From Diadema setosum (lineage: Eukaryota > Echinodermata > Echinoidea > Diadematoida > Diadematidae): a stretch of DNA of 64,000 nucleotides. The notes beneath the pieces were generated by a model. It saw nothing but the letters and a program-made list of their open reading frames with translations, ran no database searches and was not told where the DNA came from. Position 1 is the stretch's first letter; each line of letters begins with the position of its first letter. A program made the position numbers and the translations under genes. Of the stretch, positions 46,321 through 58,237 are shown piece by piece. Location of the stretch: positions 34,730,385 through 34,794,384 of the forward strand of contig CM067075.1 in NCBI GenBank assembly GCA_033980235.1. Reading direction: 5' to 3'.

Positions 46321-46754
46321 GTGAGAGTCATGTTACCCCAGTGATAGCTGGAGTCCAATTCCAGAGTGGTTAACCCTGACTTTAACTAGTGGGGGAAATT
46401 CTGTTTAATCAACATTTTGCTTACAGGAGCCATGCTTGTGCTGCGATAACTATTTTATCAGAGGATCCTGATCAGTGTATATCAAAATTTTACGACCCTC
46501 ATAAAGGTAGTTACATCAATCAGCTAATCTTTGAGGAGTTGTAGATTCAGAAAGAAATGAAGACAGGATACTGTAAAGAGTTTTATTTCAAAAAGTAGAT
46601 TCTAGAGTATCTATCTTGTGTTGCAATAATCACAAGTGCACACCCAATTCTTAACAATCTCTATTCTCTACTTACACAAAATGTTGTTCTTACACCCCAA
46701 TGGAAGTAGTTTTGTGCACACTGTAAAGCAAGAAATATTTGCAGTGTGAAATTT

Positions 46755-47793
46755 TTATGCCTCCGCAACGAAGTGGCCGGAGGCATTATGTTTTCGGGTC
46801 GTCCGTCCGTCCGTCCGTCCGTCCGTCCGTCCGTCCGTACGTCCGTCCGTACGTCCGTCCGTACGTCCGTCCGTCCCGTTTTGTTTTTGTCGATATCTCA
46901 AGAACCATGTGGTGGTTTTACATCAAACTTGGTATGAGGGTATATCCTTGGGGGATAATACTTTGTGTGGATTTTAGGGTCACGGGGTCAAAGGTCAAAG
47001 GTCACAGGTTATTTTGTGAAAAAAAATTGAAATTCCACATATTTCTCCATATCTCGCAGATGGTTCAAGGTATCTTCGTAGAACTTAGTATATATGCTTG
47101 TACCGATGGGCAGTTATTATCTAGGGAAGTTGGGGGTCATGGGTCAAAGGTCAGGGGGTCAAAGCTCAAGGTCAACTCCTCAAAATATCACTACTTTCCT
47201 TAAAATGCAATATGCCTGAAGGTTTTTTTTTTTTTTTTTAAACTGGATGTATGGCATGTATTACCCAATATATATTTTTTGGGAAGTTTCTTGCCAAAAG
47301 GTCAAAGGTCAAAGGTCAAGTGAAAGTGCTAAATTGCACTTTTTCCTCCATATCTCGAAAGTAACTCAAGGTATCATCATGAAACTTACATATTTATGCA
47401 TGTTCTACCTAACAGTGATTCTCTGTGGAACTGTGAGGTCAACGGTCAAAGACCAGGTTTAGATAATGCTATTTTCCCATTTGATACTGAAATTATACTT
47501 TTTCTCAATACCTTGAAAATTACTCAAAGCATAAACTTATAAAAGGGTCAAAAGTCAAGTAGAAATCATTAGTTCCCCAAAAACCTGCACTCTGACATTT
47601 GAATAATTCATCCAATTGAACCTAGTTCTAGGAAAGTGAACATTCAGCACATTTGTGGCAAACCTGTCATTTTAATATTTTGCCAATTGTGTGAAACTGT
47701 CATCACACATTGTCAAGACATTGTACTATAGACCTATTAGGAGAACCATGCATGATGGCGGAGGCATATCAGTCGCCGTAGCGATATATCTAG
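46755..47793 (+). mobile_element. Helitron-like element (GGTCAAAGGTCA family), copy 1
   Basis: Begins TTATGCCTCCGC with an immediate hairpin (ATGCCTCCG...CGGAGGCAT), then a (CCGT)n run, and ends 'agtcgccgtagcgat' (hairpin) plus ATATCTAG. The interior repeats GGTCAAAGGTCA and 'ccatatctcg' words. Start, end and terminal hairpin are of the same type as the element at 25,422. Confidence 0.6.
46799..46875. repeat. (CCGT)n microsatellite
   Basis: About 19 tetramers with CGTA variants inside the Helitron-like element. A shorter run occurs at the same place in the second copy (about 47,887-47,922). Confidence 0.9.
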
Positions 47794-47832
47794 TCTTGAA
47801 TCACAGCTGACAGCCTTTTTTTTTCTTTTTTT

Positions 47833-48968
47833 TTATGCCTCCGCCACGAAGTGGTGCCGGAGGCATTATGTTTTCGGGTTGTTCCTCCGTCCGTCTGTCC
47901 GTCCGTCCGTCCTTCCGTCCGTAATGAATTTTGTGGACAGCGTAACTAAAAAACCTTTTGAGGTATCCTAATGAAACTTGGCATGTATGTGTATTAGGGG
48001 GTGAAGTTGTGCCTATCAACTTTTGGGTGCACATGCTCAAGATCAAAGGTCAAAAGGTCAAGGTCAAATATGTAAAATTTCACTATTTCCACCATATCTA
48101 TGCAATGCCTGAAGATATTTTCTTAAAACTTAGTGTATACATGTATTACCCAATTAAGATTCTCTGGTGGAAGTTTGGGGTCATGAGGTCAAAGGTCAAA
48201 GGTCAAAAGGTCAAGTAACAATATTTTTTTGTCCGTAACTTTGAAATTGTTCGTGGTATCTTCATGGAACATAGCATATATACATGTACTGACTGACAAT
48301 GATTATCTAGAGAATTTAGGGTTCATGGGGTCAAAGGTCAGGGGCCAAAGACAAGGGCAACACTTCAACATTTTACTATTTCCCTCATATTTATGCAATG
48401 CCAGCGGGATTATTTTTTTTTTTTACACTTGGTGTATGCATGTATAACCTGATAGAGATTCTCTGGAAACTTTTTCTTTTCTTTTTTTTGCCTTAAAGGT
48501 CAAAAGGTCAAAGATCAAGGGAAAGTGCCGAACTAACTTTTTCCTCCATATCTCAAAAGTGGCTCAAGGTATCTTGAAACTTTCTACATATTTATGCATG
48601 TTCTGCCTGACAGTGATTATCCTATGAATTTTACGGTCAAAAGCCAGATGAAAATGGTAACAATGTACTTTTCAATACAGAAATTGCACTTTTTCTCCAT
48701 ACCTTGAAAAGTACTCAATGCATAAACTTATGAATGGGCAAAGTCAAGTTAAAGTCCTTAAATCCCCAAATGCATGCTCTCCTATTCATCCAATTAAACT
48801 TAGGTCAATGAAGGTGAATATTCAACACATTTGTGACAAACTTTTTATTTTAATATTTTGCCAATTGTGTGAAAATGTAATCACACATTGTCCACATGTA
48901 CAGTAGACCTATTAGGAGAATCATGCATTATGGCGGAGGCATACCAGTCGCCTTAGCGACATTTCTAG
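47833..48968 (+). mobile_element. Helitron-like element (GGTCAAAGGTCA family), copy 2
   Basis: Head-to-tail with copy 1, 39 bases downstream. Starts TTATGCCTCCGCCACGAAG and ends with the hairpin GTCGCCTTAGCGAC (48,947-48,960) and ATTTCTAG. It shares the order of internal GGTCAAAGGTCA repeats. No protein is encoded. Confidence 0.6.
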
Positions 48969-49736
48969 TTCAGCATGCCACTTGAATTCAATGCATACAG
49001 TGTAAACAAGAACTTTTGCATATGGATGTACATGTATTTTGATTTTGTGACTCTTGGATCTCACAAAATTTGCAAAATTGGAATACACACGAAAATGTTT
49101 GGCTTAAAATGGTTCACTATTTTTGCTTCAATTGAGTTCTGCATGCCAAAAACGAAAGATTGTATACTTCATTCCGTTCAAAATAAGTGTATGGTGGAAT
49201 AATTATTCAAATATAGGCATTAAAGACTCTAAACAGTGTTTTCACGGAAGAATCAAAATGGGTTGATGCTTATTCTCCAACAAACGTTATTCATTCATTC
49301 ATTTCATTCATTCATCTCATTTACATATATTTTCACTTTCATTATTGGTTGACAAAATCTGTATTAAAAACACAAACAAACAATCAAAAATGCACTGTGT
49401 CAAATATGATAATGGAGAAATCATGTGAAGCACAACGTAGTCTTATTGAAAATGACCCCTTAATAACAAATATAATGTAAATATGTGTAATCATTTATAA
49501 TCATTTGTAATTTGATTGAAACAAACATGAATACAAATTGTGATAAGATTATGTATTGATTTCTACTTTGCAAGAAATCAGTTGAAACTTGAATTATTGA
49601 TGAAAACTTATCCCGTAATGACCAATTTGCATGGACACATTAATGATTATGCAAAAGTATGAAGTGAAGGATCTATGAAGTTAGATTGCAACATATGATT
49701 TTGTTTGTTTGTTTGTTTGTTTCTCTGTGTTGGTAG
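48969..49736. other. AT-rich intron-like sequence before SPCA exon
   Basis: No ORF of interest. It ends in a (TTTG)n-rich polypyrimidine tract and an AG that serves as acceptor for the next exon. Confidence 0.5.
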
Positions 49737-51397
49737 GAGCATAGCTTTCTGCCTTGGACCCTGATAGCCCTATCCATCATCATGAGGTTTCCCAACCCAC
49801 TCAATGCCATGCAGAGCCTTTGGATCAACGTCATCATGGAAGGACCACCTGCTCAAGGGTGAGCCACAATGTGCACACATCAGCAGGTCTGAGAGTATTC
49901 TGAAGGGGGAGGGCAATTATGCCGGCAGTGCAGTCATTATTCTGATTCAGTCTAATCAGGCCACTCTGCATAAAGATTCACAATCAATCAATCAGTCAAT
50001 CAATCAATCAATTAATCAATCAATCAATCAAATTTCTTCAAGCAAATATCTTTGAATCTCATTAAAGCTTTGGTTTCAAAATATTTCATTTTACCTTTTC
50101 ATCGGCTAAAGCAGCATCTTAGTGAGTACCATTATAATTCTTCAGTCATGGGGAAAATAATTTTGTAAAAGTAAAAATCAATACCTCTCAAATCAGCAGT
50201 GTTTCGAAGTCTCATTTGTATGCCACTCTCCTTCTCCTTGTGACCCTTCTTATTGGAAAGTCTGGATGCCGGCTATTTCTACTCTACACATTAATGTTGT
50301 TTCCAGAAATTCTTTCTGTCTATATGGCTACAGATTTTATTGTTAATTTGGAAGAAAGGACAAATATTTGTTCATTCTGTAAAAAAAAAAGAAAGAAAGA
50401 GTGTGTGTACATGTATTATCAAAGATGGATAATGAACAAATACTGACATGAAAAAAAAAAATGTGCATTCTGTAGTTCACATGACTGTATGATAATGTTT
50501 CATTCTCTCCCCACTCCTCTGTCCAGTCTCGGAGTGGAGCCATCGGACAAGGATGTAATAAGGAAGCCTCCTCGTTAGGTTCGTGACCCCATGATCACCA
50601 GACCTCTTCTTATTTATGTAGTCATGTCTGCCCTCATCATCGTCGTGGGAATCCTCTGGGTCTTCTGGAGAGAGGTTAGTGCTCCCTTTATTGTCCATGA
50701 CTGTACACACATTTCTATTAATATTGGTCAAGTTCTTCCTTTACATAATTGTAATATTATGCCCTTGCTACATTGTGCCGAGTGATAACATTAGTGCATT
50801 TAGCAAGCTATCTTCTGTCAGATGCTTTGTCATGCGGATTGTAATATTAGATAATGATGCATGTATTGATTTGATTAGATTTATCCATTGTCTTTATAGA
50901 TACTTGGCTGTGTATATTAGTACATGCAGTAACAGCATTCATCTTCACATACAGTATGCAATGAATTGTTTTGCTCCATGAAGCCTTTTCAGAGTATAAG
51001 GACAAGCATGATACTATCTTGAGCTGGGATTTATCAACTTGTGCCTGTCAAGCAGTCCAGATGGCACTGTAATAATGACTGCTCCTCTCAATTAGATGCA
51101 ATTCTGCCTCAGCCTTCTCTGTGTCAGACAAAGTCATAAAAAGACGTGTAGCATACATGTATGAATACAAGACCATACATACTGTCTGATGCACCACTGG
51201 TGATGAAATAACTCAGTTGTGTACAGACTTTGTCAGTACGTTTCAACATAAAGTAATGAGTGATAATTTTGATAAGTAATGTTGTCAAACATGCAGATCA
51301 TGCCTTGGTTAGCTGTCCTTCAAGATGTAACTGATGTTGGTTATCTACTTCCCACTACTACAGGAAATATTCCAGATGGAAGCACTGTCAGTATAAG
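49737..51397 (+). pseudogene. ATP2C1: Decayed exons of a secretory-pathway Ca2+/Mn2+ ATPase (SPCA)
   Basis: Three exon-like pieces, each with splice sites, match the C-terminal membrane part of SPCA pumps in order. 49,737-49,858 encodes [20 protein letters not shown] (family [18 protein letters not shown]) and ends in a phase-2 donor. 50,527-50,674 encodes LGVEPSDKDVIRKPPR, then an in-frame TAG at 50,576-50,578, then the next helix ending ILWVFWRE. About 51,290-51,397 encodes MLVIYFPLLQEIFQMEALSV, with a TAA (51,394-51,396) just before its donor, another stop upstream and a frame slip. The exon between FWRE and the last piece (family DTTMTFTCFVFFDMFNA) is missing, and the catalytic DKTGT and ATP-binding parts are not in the window. 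The real pump imports Ca2+/Mn2+ into the Golgi. Retained introns show this is not a processed copy, so genomic DNA was captured. Confidence 0.85.
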
Positions 51398-51825
51398 GTG
51401 AGTGTGGCATGAACTTCCCTCCCCTTCTCCCATCCCACTGGTGTATTCGCACACTTTTGTCATGTTATTGTTGAAACCAAGGGCCGTCATTTAAATATCA
51501 CAGGCTAATTGTTAATTGTACACATTGTAAAATTATTGCCCATTGTACGCTAATGTGTACAAATGTGTCCTTTAAAAGCAAAAAAAATTGAATGAGTTAA
51601 CCATGTGTAAAACATCTGTCATTATGATTGTACTTCGTCACAACTAAACCTCAGCACTTCTGTAGGATTTCTTGTATTCTGCTCTGCTTCATGTTTTGAG
51701 AAAATTAGAGGTTTCTTATACTTTTTTTTCACTTTATAAGATATTTGTAGGAAAATAATGCTATATATTTGGTTTCATAGGCTGCTGACTGGGTGGTATA
51801 ATTGACTAATTTAATGTCTAATGCA
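51398..51825. other. Interior of giant element, no clear gene
   Basis: AT-rich sequence with no recognisable SPCA exon after 51,397. Confidence 0.4.
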
Positions 51826-52205
51826 CTACAATGACTTCCATGTCTGTTTAATTAGAGGGGCAATCAGGCACAGTTTTACTCTTTTCCATAGAACTCCTTT
51901 TAATGACTTATTCTCGATTGACTGATTTTTGTTGCTCATTTCAGATATCTGTTTCTTGGTGATGCTGACTTCCTCTGTCTTAGTTGTGCCGGAGATTAAA
52001 AGTAGGGTCATCGGCGGTTGAGTCGGCGTCACATCATCAAGCAACTGTGTGATTTTGAACTTGTTTGACCTGACGATGGCCTCATTGATACTTGGCAGGA
52101 ATCTTATGTGGTTTTGCAGTATTTCTGACGCATTCAATCTGTCAAAATCTTCGTACGTGTACTTGTGGATATTTGTTTGGTTGGGTATACTCAGTGAAAG
52201 TCATT
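51826..52205 (-). other. Open segment on minus strand, unidentified
   Basis: About 125 codons without a stop, containing KYTYEDFDRLNASEILQNHI and KITQLLDDVTPTQ. It reads like ordinary protein, not like repeat translation. No start or convincing splice sites are seen, and the family is unknown. Confidence 0.35.
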
Positions 52206-52325
52206 AATAAGTGAAGACTGTGTACCTGCTACCTGTATTTTAGGTGTAAAACTCATATTTAACGAAACCCCATTCGATAGAGAGGGTCTGTTGCATCCAA
52301 AATTTGTTATATAACCAGTTTAAAA

Positions 52326-52474
52326 GCCGTCACGACATACCGGTCAGAAATTCATGGGCTAAATCACCCAGCGCCACTGACAAATCGATTCTCTGAATAA
52401 TACTAAATAAAATCTTCGAACTGGACTTATCAGTCGCCAACACGCTGTACTGCGCGGCCATTTTCTGACACCAG
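52326..52474 (-). other. Possible first exon on minus strand, unidentified
   Basis: ATG in a good context (AAAATGG) opens MAAQYSVLATDKSSSK and about 25 more codons. A GTATGT donor falls within the frame near 52,340. It lies 120 bases upstream, on the same strand, of the open segment at 51,826-52,205. The simplest join is not in frame, so the link is unproven. Confidence 0.3.
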
Positions 52475-52512
52475 CTGTTGTTGTTGTTGTTGTTGTTTTT
52501 GATAATTCGCAA

Positions 52513-55500
52513 ACCCGTATCGCGCCCTCTCTCAGTAAAAACGATGTATTTCCTTTTTTGTGTGTGTGTAAAGTTCAGGGTCGGGCGGGTTACGCCAATA
52601 CAATGATTTTTTTTTTTGCCTTATGGAAGTGTTCCTGTTTGCACAAGGTTTTATATTTAAGTGTTTCTCATGGTTCTTATAATGGGCATTTACTTTAAAC
52701 AATTATGACTGATAATGGTTTTTATTGATGATGAAGGTTGCCAGTATTGAGTAATGCATTTATATTTAGTTCATTTCTTGAATCTGTAGCATTTGATTTC
52801 ATGTATTTGAAATTTTGCAATTGGTACATGAATGCCAACTCTTTCATCTGCACTATTGCAGTCTTTCAGCAGTTACAGATTTGTATGATGATAAGATGAC
52901 AAGAACATTTTAATGTGTAATGCTGCTTAAAGGGACAAAACAAATCATGCCCCTATGAAATTGAATTCAGGTTAGTTCTTTCCCTCCCCTTTCCCAAGTA
53001 AACATACAGATTTCATAGTTGTGATGACATTCTCTGTCAGAATCGTCTTTGATATATTTGCAAGTTATATAGCACTGGTTACTCAGAGGAATACCAATAC
53101 CAATGTCAACCCATCACTCTCAGTCAAGCCATTTTGTTTTTGTTTTTCTTTTTTTGGTTGATAGCTGATGATGTTAGGGGAAGGCGAAAGATTGATTATA
53201 TGGCTCATTGCCAGTCATTCCAATGTCTAATCCACTCAATGTGTTTATGTCACATCCTCAGTCATCATGACATCATAATAATGTTTGTATTATTTTTATG
53301 ACAATGTTACATCCCTATCACATCGCCAGCTCATTATCAACATGACATCCTCACATCATCATCATCATTAGATTATAATGACAGAATCCTGATAGCTGAA
53401 TTACATTCATGAATGTGAACAGGAACCACAAGGAGAACAGTGCAAAGATCACTAAAGTGGCTACCCTCTATGAATAAGACTAAATCATCATCATCATCAT
53501 CATTGTCATCAAGACATAATTCTTATACCTTTATAACATCATAGCATCATTCTCACATTATTGTGACATCATCACCAAACACTGTGACATCATCATGACA
53601 CTAATGTGACATCACTGACATTTTCCTATCATTCTTCATATTGTCCCTAAACCGTGACATCATCCTGCCATTAACCTTCCATCGCTTTCCTTTTACCCAC
53701 TCCAATGAATAGCACTTTTAATGGGATAGAGATTTGATAGTCTCTATGCGAGGGGTAAACCCATTTTATCCTCTTTATTATGAGCAGGTCTAGCTCTGTA
53801 AGAATATTGGATATCACCTTGCTCAGTACAAAAATACTGTCTGTGGTGTTTCCTCAGTATTCATGACTCTTTAAATTGCCAGAGGTTACAATGTAAATAT
53901 CTCGAAATACTGCACCATTTAACTTTGAATGAAATTTTATGATAGATTAATTTGATCACTGTGGTCCAATTGAAATGTACTTACATTGTCAGATTACATG
54001 ATATGAGCTGAAGGACCCCTGACTGTAAACTATAAACTGCCATATGTAGATTGTTGAAAACAGTAAGATTTACAGTGGAAAGGCAGGATTTACATCCTGG
54101 TGTTGGGAAGAAAAATCCACATTCAGTTTTTCACATTGGCTGTGATAATGCTGGAAGAGCATAAACAGAATTGATAGAGTTTAGCTCTCAGTCTTCTAAA
54201 GTTCTAGTGGGTTTTCCTTAGTTCAAAAATGTGATTTAGTCCACATTGTGAACAAAGTTCCTTCATAGGTGTGTGAGTTTTTATTGTGTGTCTGTCTGTT
54301 TGTCAGTGTTGTTGAGTGTATATGAATCTTTCTTTTGGATTCAGAAATTATTCGTAAATTTACAAATTATCGTCTTATCAAGGAGGTACTAGTACCTCCT
54401 TGGTCTTATAAAGTTTTTATTTTTCCATTATTAGCAATGTACAATCCATACCGGAGTGCCTCTCTTGATCATGTTTTCCAGCTTATCTGAGATTCTGATA
54501 TTAAAGACTTCATGCAGCAAGTGTAATTGTGTGGTATCTCTAGACTGATGAATATCTGCATAGTTCTATTTGTCTCAGAGTTAATTTTAAAGGGATGTTG
54601 ACTTGAATCCTGTTTATTTAAGTGATCAATGTGAAATAGTTTTGTTTATTGACAAAGTTGAACAAAGTTGCTTACAATATACACTGGAACTGGAAATACA
54701 AATGAAGTCAGTGACACGATGGGTGCATCTGTTTTACACTCCACATCTTTATTAAAGTTGTACATACAGAATAATACACTAGTATTGTATGTGGTAACAG
54801 TTCAGCATTGATGTTCATAAGGCCTTGTGTGTAGTCTTGACTTTCAGACCCACCTTATCTTTGACACAGTTGTAGTCTGTATCATGTTAACTCTGATTGT
54901 TTGTAGGTTGTTTTCACAGTGAAGTACACAGCAGGATCCTGTATAAACTATTGATGTGCAGTAGTCATACTCAGAGAATGGGACTTCATTGGATGATACA
55001 ATACTTTACATTGATGATCTTTGTCCTGTAATGGCGGCTGACAGTAGACTGGTGTAAGCCAAGTTTTCATGTTAACAAGAATTTGATTATGTGTTCAGTG
55101 CCTTCAAAGATCAGTGTACATGTACCACTTGTGAGTAAGATTCTTTATGTCTGGAGGTGCTTCAAGTCTGGCTTAACAGAGTTTCCTCTTAACCAATTGA
55201 GAACCAGTCGGAGTATACTAGGGCAGGTGTCTATGGGAAATGCTTGTTGTCGCAAAATCAGTCAGTCCTCATTGGGTTAAGGCTAACTTGTGTCGTAAGC
55301 AAATTTCTGCCCCCTCTGATTGAAACAGGTTTACAGTATACAGCATAATGTCAGAGCAGAAGCATTGTACTTGCCATTCAAAATTAGCATTCATTAATTA
55401 TTGTGAGACTGAAATGAAATGAATTTGAAAAATATAGAAAAAAAAAGATATGTGACAAGGCATGTACATTGTGCCAATTGCCTCATTTAGATTGTAGAAG

Positions 55501-55549
55501 ATTGGAATTTGGTTTCATGAATTTGAAAGATTGGAATTTGTGACCGCAT
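52513..55549. other. Interior of giant element, no gene seen
   Basis: AT-rich, with several CATCAT/TGACATCA-rich stretches around 53,260-53,680 and no exon recognised. It may be intron or intergenic DNA carried with the SPCA fragment. Confidence 0.45.
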
Positions 55550-55747
55550 CCGGGCAATTACCCCCAGAGGGCAATTACCCCCCGGCTAAATACTGGTTAG
55601 TGGTAAGGTTAGAGTTAAGATTAGGGTTAGGGTTGGGTTTAGTGTTAGGAGCTTGGGTTATGGTTAGGATTAGTTTCAGGATTAGGATTAGGATTAGGGA
55701 CAGGGGAAGGGTCCGGGGTAATTGCCCAGGGGGTAATTGCCCTAGAC
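55550..55747. mobile_element. MITE with doubled GGGCAATTACCCC ends and telomere-like core, copy A
   Basis: The left end has two tandem GGGCAATTACCCC words and the right end two GGGTAATTGCCC words. The core is GGTTAGGGTTAGG-like and degenerate. An inverse copy lies at 60,837-61,018. Confidence 0.75.
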
Positions 55748-57131
55748 CCATTTGTGACACCTTGACTGTGGCATTAAGCTGGCAATGCCAGAGAAGCTTC
55801 AACCACATGACATGTAAGAAATATGATTGAAGCTTCGAAGTTAAGGGATCTGTTTTTGATAGAAAAGAAAGATCCCTTCTGAAATGAATCAAACCTGCAT
55901 TAATTACTTGCGACTTTTCAAAGTGTAATATTTCAAATATTGACTGGATGTGCCATGCCTACGAGCCCCCTACATGTTACATTGTAAGCGGATCAGTGTT
56001 GTAATTGTTGAAGTGCTTCAAGTCTTTTTTGAAAAGGCGCTATATACTGTAATTATTGGTTATCATATGTTATTATGTTTTATCTGTGAGTGTCTGATGA
56101 AGAAAATGTATGTTTCAATATCTCTCATGTTTCAACAGGAGAAATATGGGGGTTATTTCAGTGCAAATTGTAATCTGCGATGCAACTTTTACAACATAAC
56201 GGTAAGCATACAAATTTTACCTGGTAATACATGTACTCGGTAATATTCAGATCTTACTCAGTAACATGAAATAACAATGCCATAATGTTAGAAATACTGC
56301 CTGCTGGTTCATCTGTGAAATAAGTTCAGCCTCTGAAATCTTGTTACTTCTGGCCATAAGTGGGCGATTCATGACAGGAAACAATTTATCCCCCAAAACT
56401 GTGTGGCCTACAGTACGTGACATCTCTTGGGTCTGTTGTGAATGGAAAATATGGACTGATAACAAAGAGACTGTACCCAAACTACTGTGAAAGCAGTGTG
56501 GTTCAGAGCTCTTTAGTAGGTTGTGTGGAATACATACAACAGCAGTGCGAGCTGTCTTGTTGAATAATGGCAAGCCAATTTGAATATACAGTGTTATTTA
56601 CATAGACTTTGTATTTCTTTTATGTCCAGAATTGTTAATGACTGCAATTAAATTTCCATCTTGTGATTGGTATGGCACGAATATCTTTCCTTGTTAACTT
56701 GGCATACAAAGTGAAAGGAGTGATTGAATGCGTGAGTGGATGAATGATACTCGAGATAAATTTATGACTGAAAAAGTGAGATAGTTACTACGTACATCAT
56801 ATAGCTGTGTACACAACTGAATGACGCCATCCCACAAACTAAGTTTTCTATATATATTGTAAGTTGTGCGACTGGAAATTAACAACCAGTTCATTGTAAA
56901 TGGGCAAATTAGTTTACTGCTGCTCAGAAGAGTACAGTACAAATGTATGTGCTCCAGGTGAATGACTGCAAAATTAGAGGTTTTGGCGTTTGTTTTTTTC
57001 ATACGAGATGCAGTGCAACATACTACTAGTACTCGAGGAATAATAACAGTGTTGAAAGTATGGAGACCTATAAGTGAACAAACCATAAGAGCAATCAAAT
57101 GAAAACACACACACACACACACCCTCACATA

Positions 57132-57167
<36 letters not shown>

Positions 57168-58237
57168 TGGCACATAATAGCATGGATTGTGTTCCTTTTC
57201 AATCCATGACTGATTGTGATGAAATTAGTGTATCATCCTTGCAAGTTTTATAACATGGATTCTATATTTGTATCCAGTTTTATTCATTCTTTGATAACTG
57301 CTGCAAAAGTTCCAACACAAATGAAAAACAGTCAACCTTGCTTAAGCTGGCCTCGCATAAGTCAAATAATCACCCAAGTCAAAGGTCCTTTTCAAGTCCT
57401 CTTCTCTTTATACCGGTACATTCTATTAATTTTAATCCCTCATTAGTTGAATTTTCTCTGATCGAAGCTATTTCTTCAGTCCAAATAGATTCGACATGGG
57501 CAAGGTTGACTGTAGTTCAATTCCGTCAACATTCTACAAACATTTATTGACATTTTGATACTACATATGGAATATGTTTGCCGTAGTTCAATGGCACCTC
57601 TACTAACCACCACACAACACTTCTCCCATCTATTCAGACATGAAGTTTGTAATGACAATCTCCTAGAGTGCAAATATGGACTGCTCTTCGGGGAATTGTT
57701 GATATCATTACCACGAGGGATCTCGGCTCTGTGCTATGACCCAAGGAACCTTACAGGGGCACCGATAGCAACAACTGCCTTGAAGGAAAGCAGTTCATAT
57801 CTGTACATACATGTATTATATAATGAAGAAAATTGTATGAAAATTTAGGTTGATGGCAATAGCTCTTGGATAGCCAATTCACACATCTGCGCTGCCATTT
57901 CACGTGCATTGCAATCGTATTGGATATTGGTCACCTCTCTCACTATTGAAGCCAAGTGCTTACCCTACATGTGCATATGAATGTGCTGCTACAAATCAAG
58001 AGGGCAGTTTAGTATAATATGGGTCAGTTTGGGTACTGTGGGAACTACAGGTAATTGCTGACTGTATGCCCCAATTCTTAACCAATCAGACTTGAAGATT
58101 CATCAAATGAAGTATCTGGTTGTAGTGATGAAGTATGTATCTGGTTGTATAGTGATGAGGTATATAGCTGGTTGTATAGTGATGATGTGATGAAATACAT
58201 GTACCATTAACTGGTTGTACGTGTATTTGTATTGTGA
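55748..58237. other. Interior of giant element, no clear gene
   Basis: Contains one exon-like piece (56,140-56,202, acceptor 'tttcaacag', donor GTAAGC, reading EKYGGYFSANCNLRCNFYNI), a (CA)n run at 57,104-57,121 and a 35-bp A-run at 57,131-57,165. The A-run with CA repeats could be a retroposed tail. Nothing is recognised. Confidence 0.4.

Noticed and set aside
49737..51397. Functional SPCA gene
   Set aside because: In-frame stops, a frame slip and a missing exon within a short span, and no upstream catalytic exons in the window.
57131..57165. Poly(A) tail of a processed pseudogene
   Set aside because: A 35-base A-run next to a CA repeat, but no upstream mRNA-like sequence or flanking duplication was recognised.
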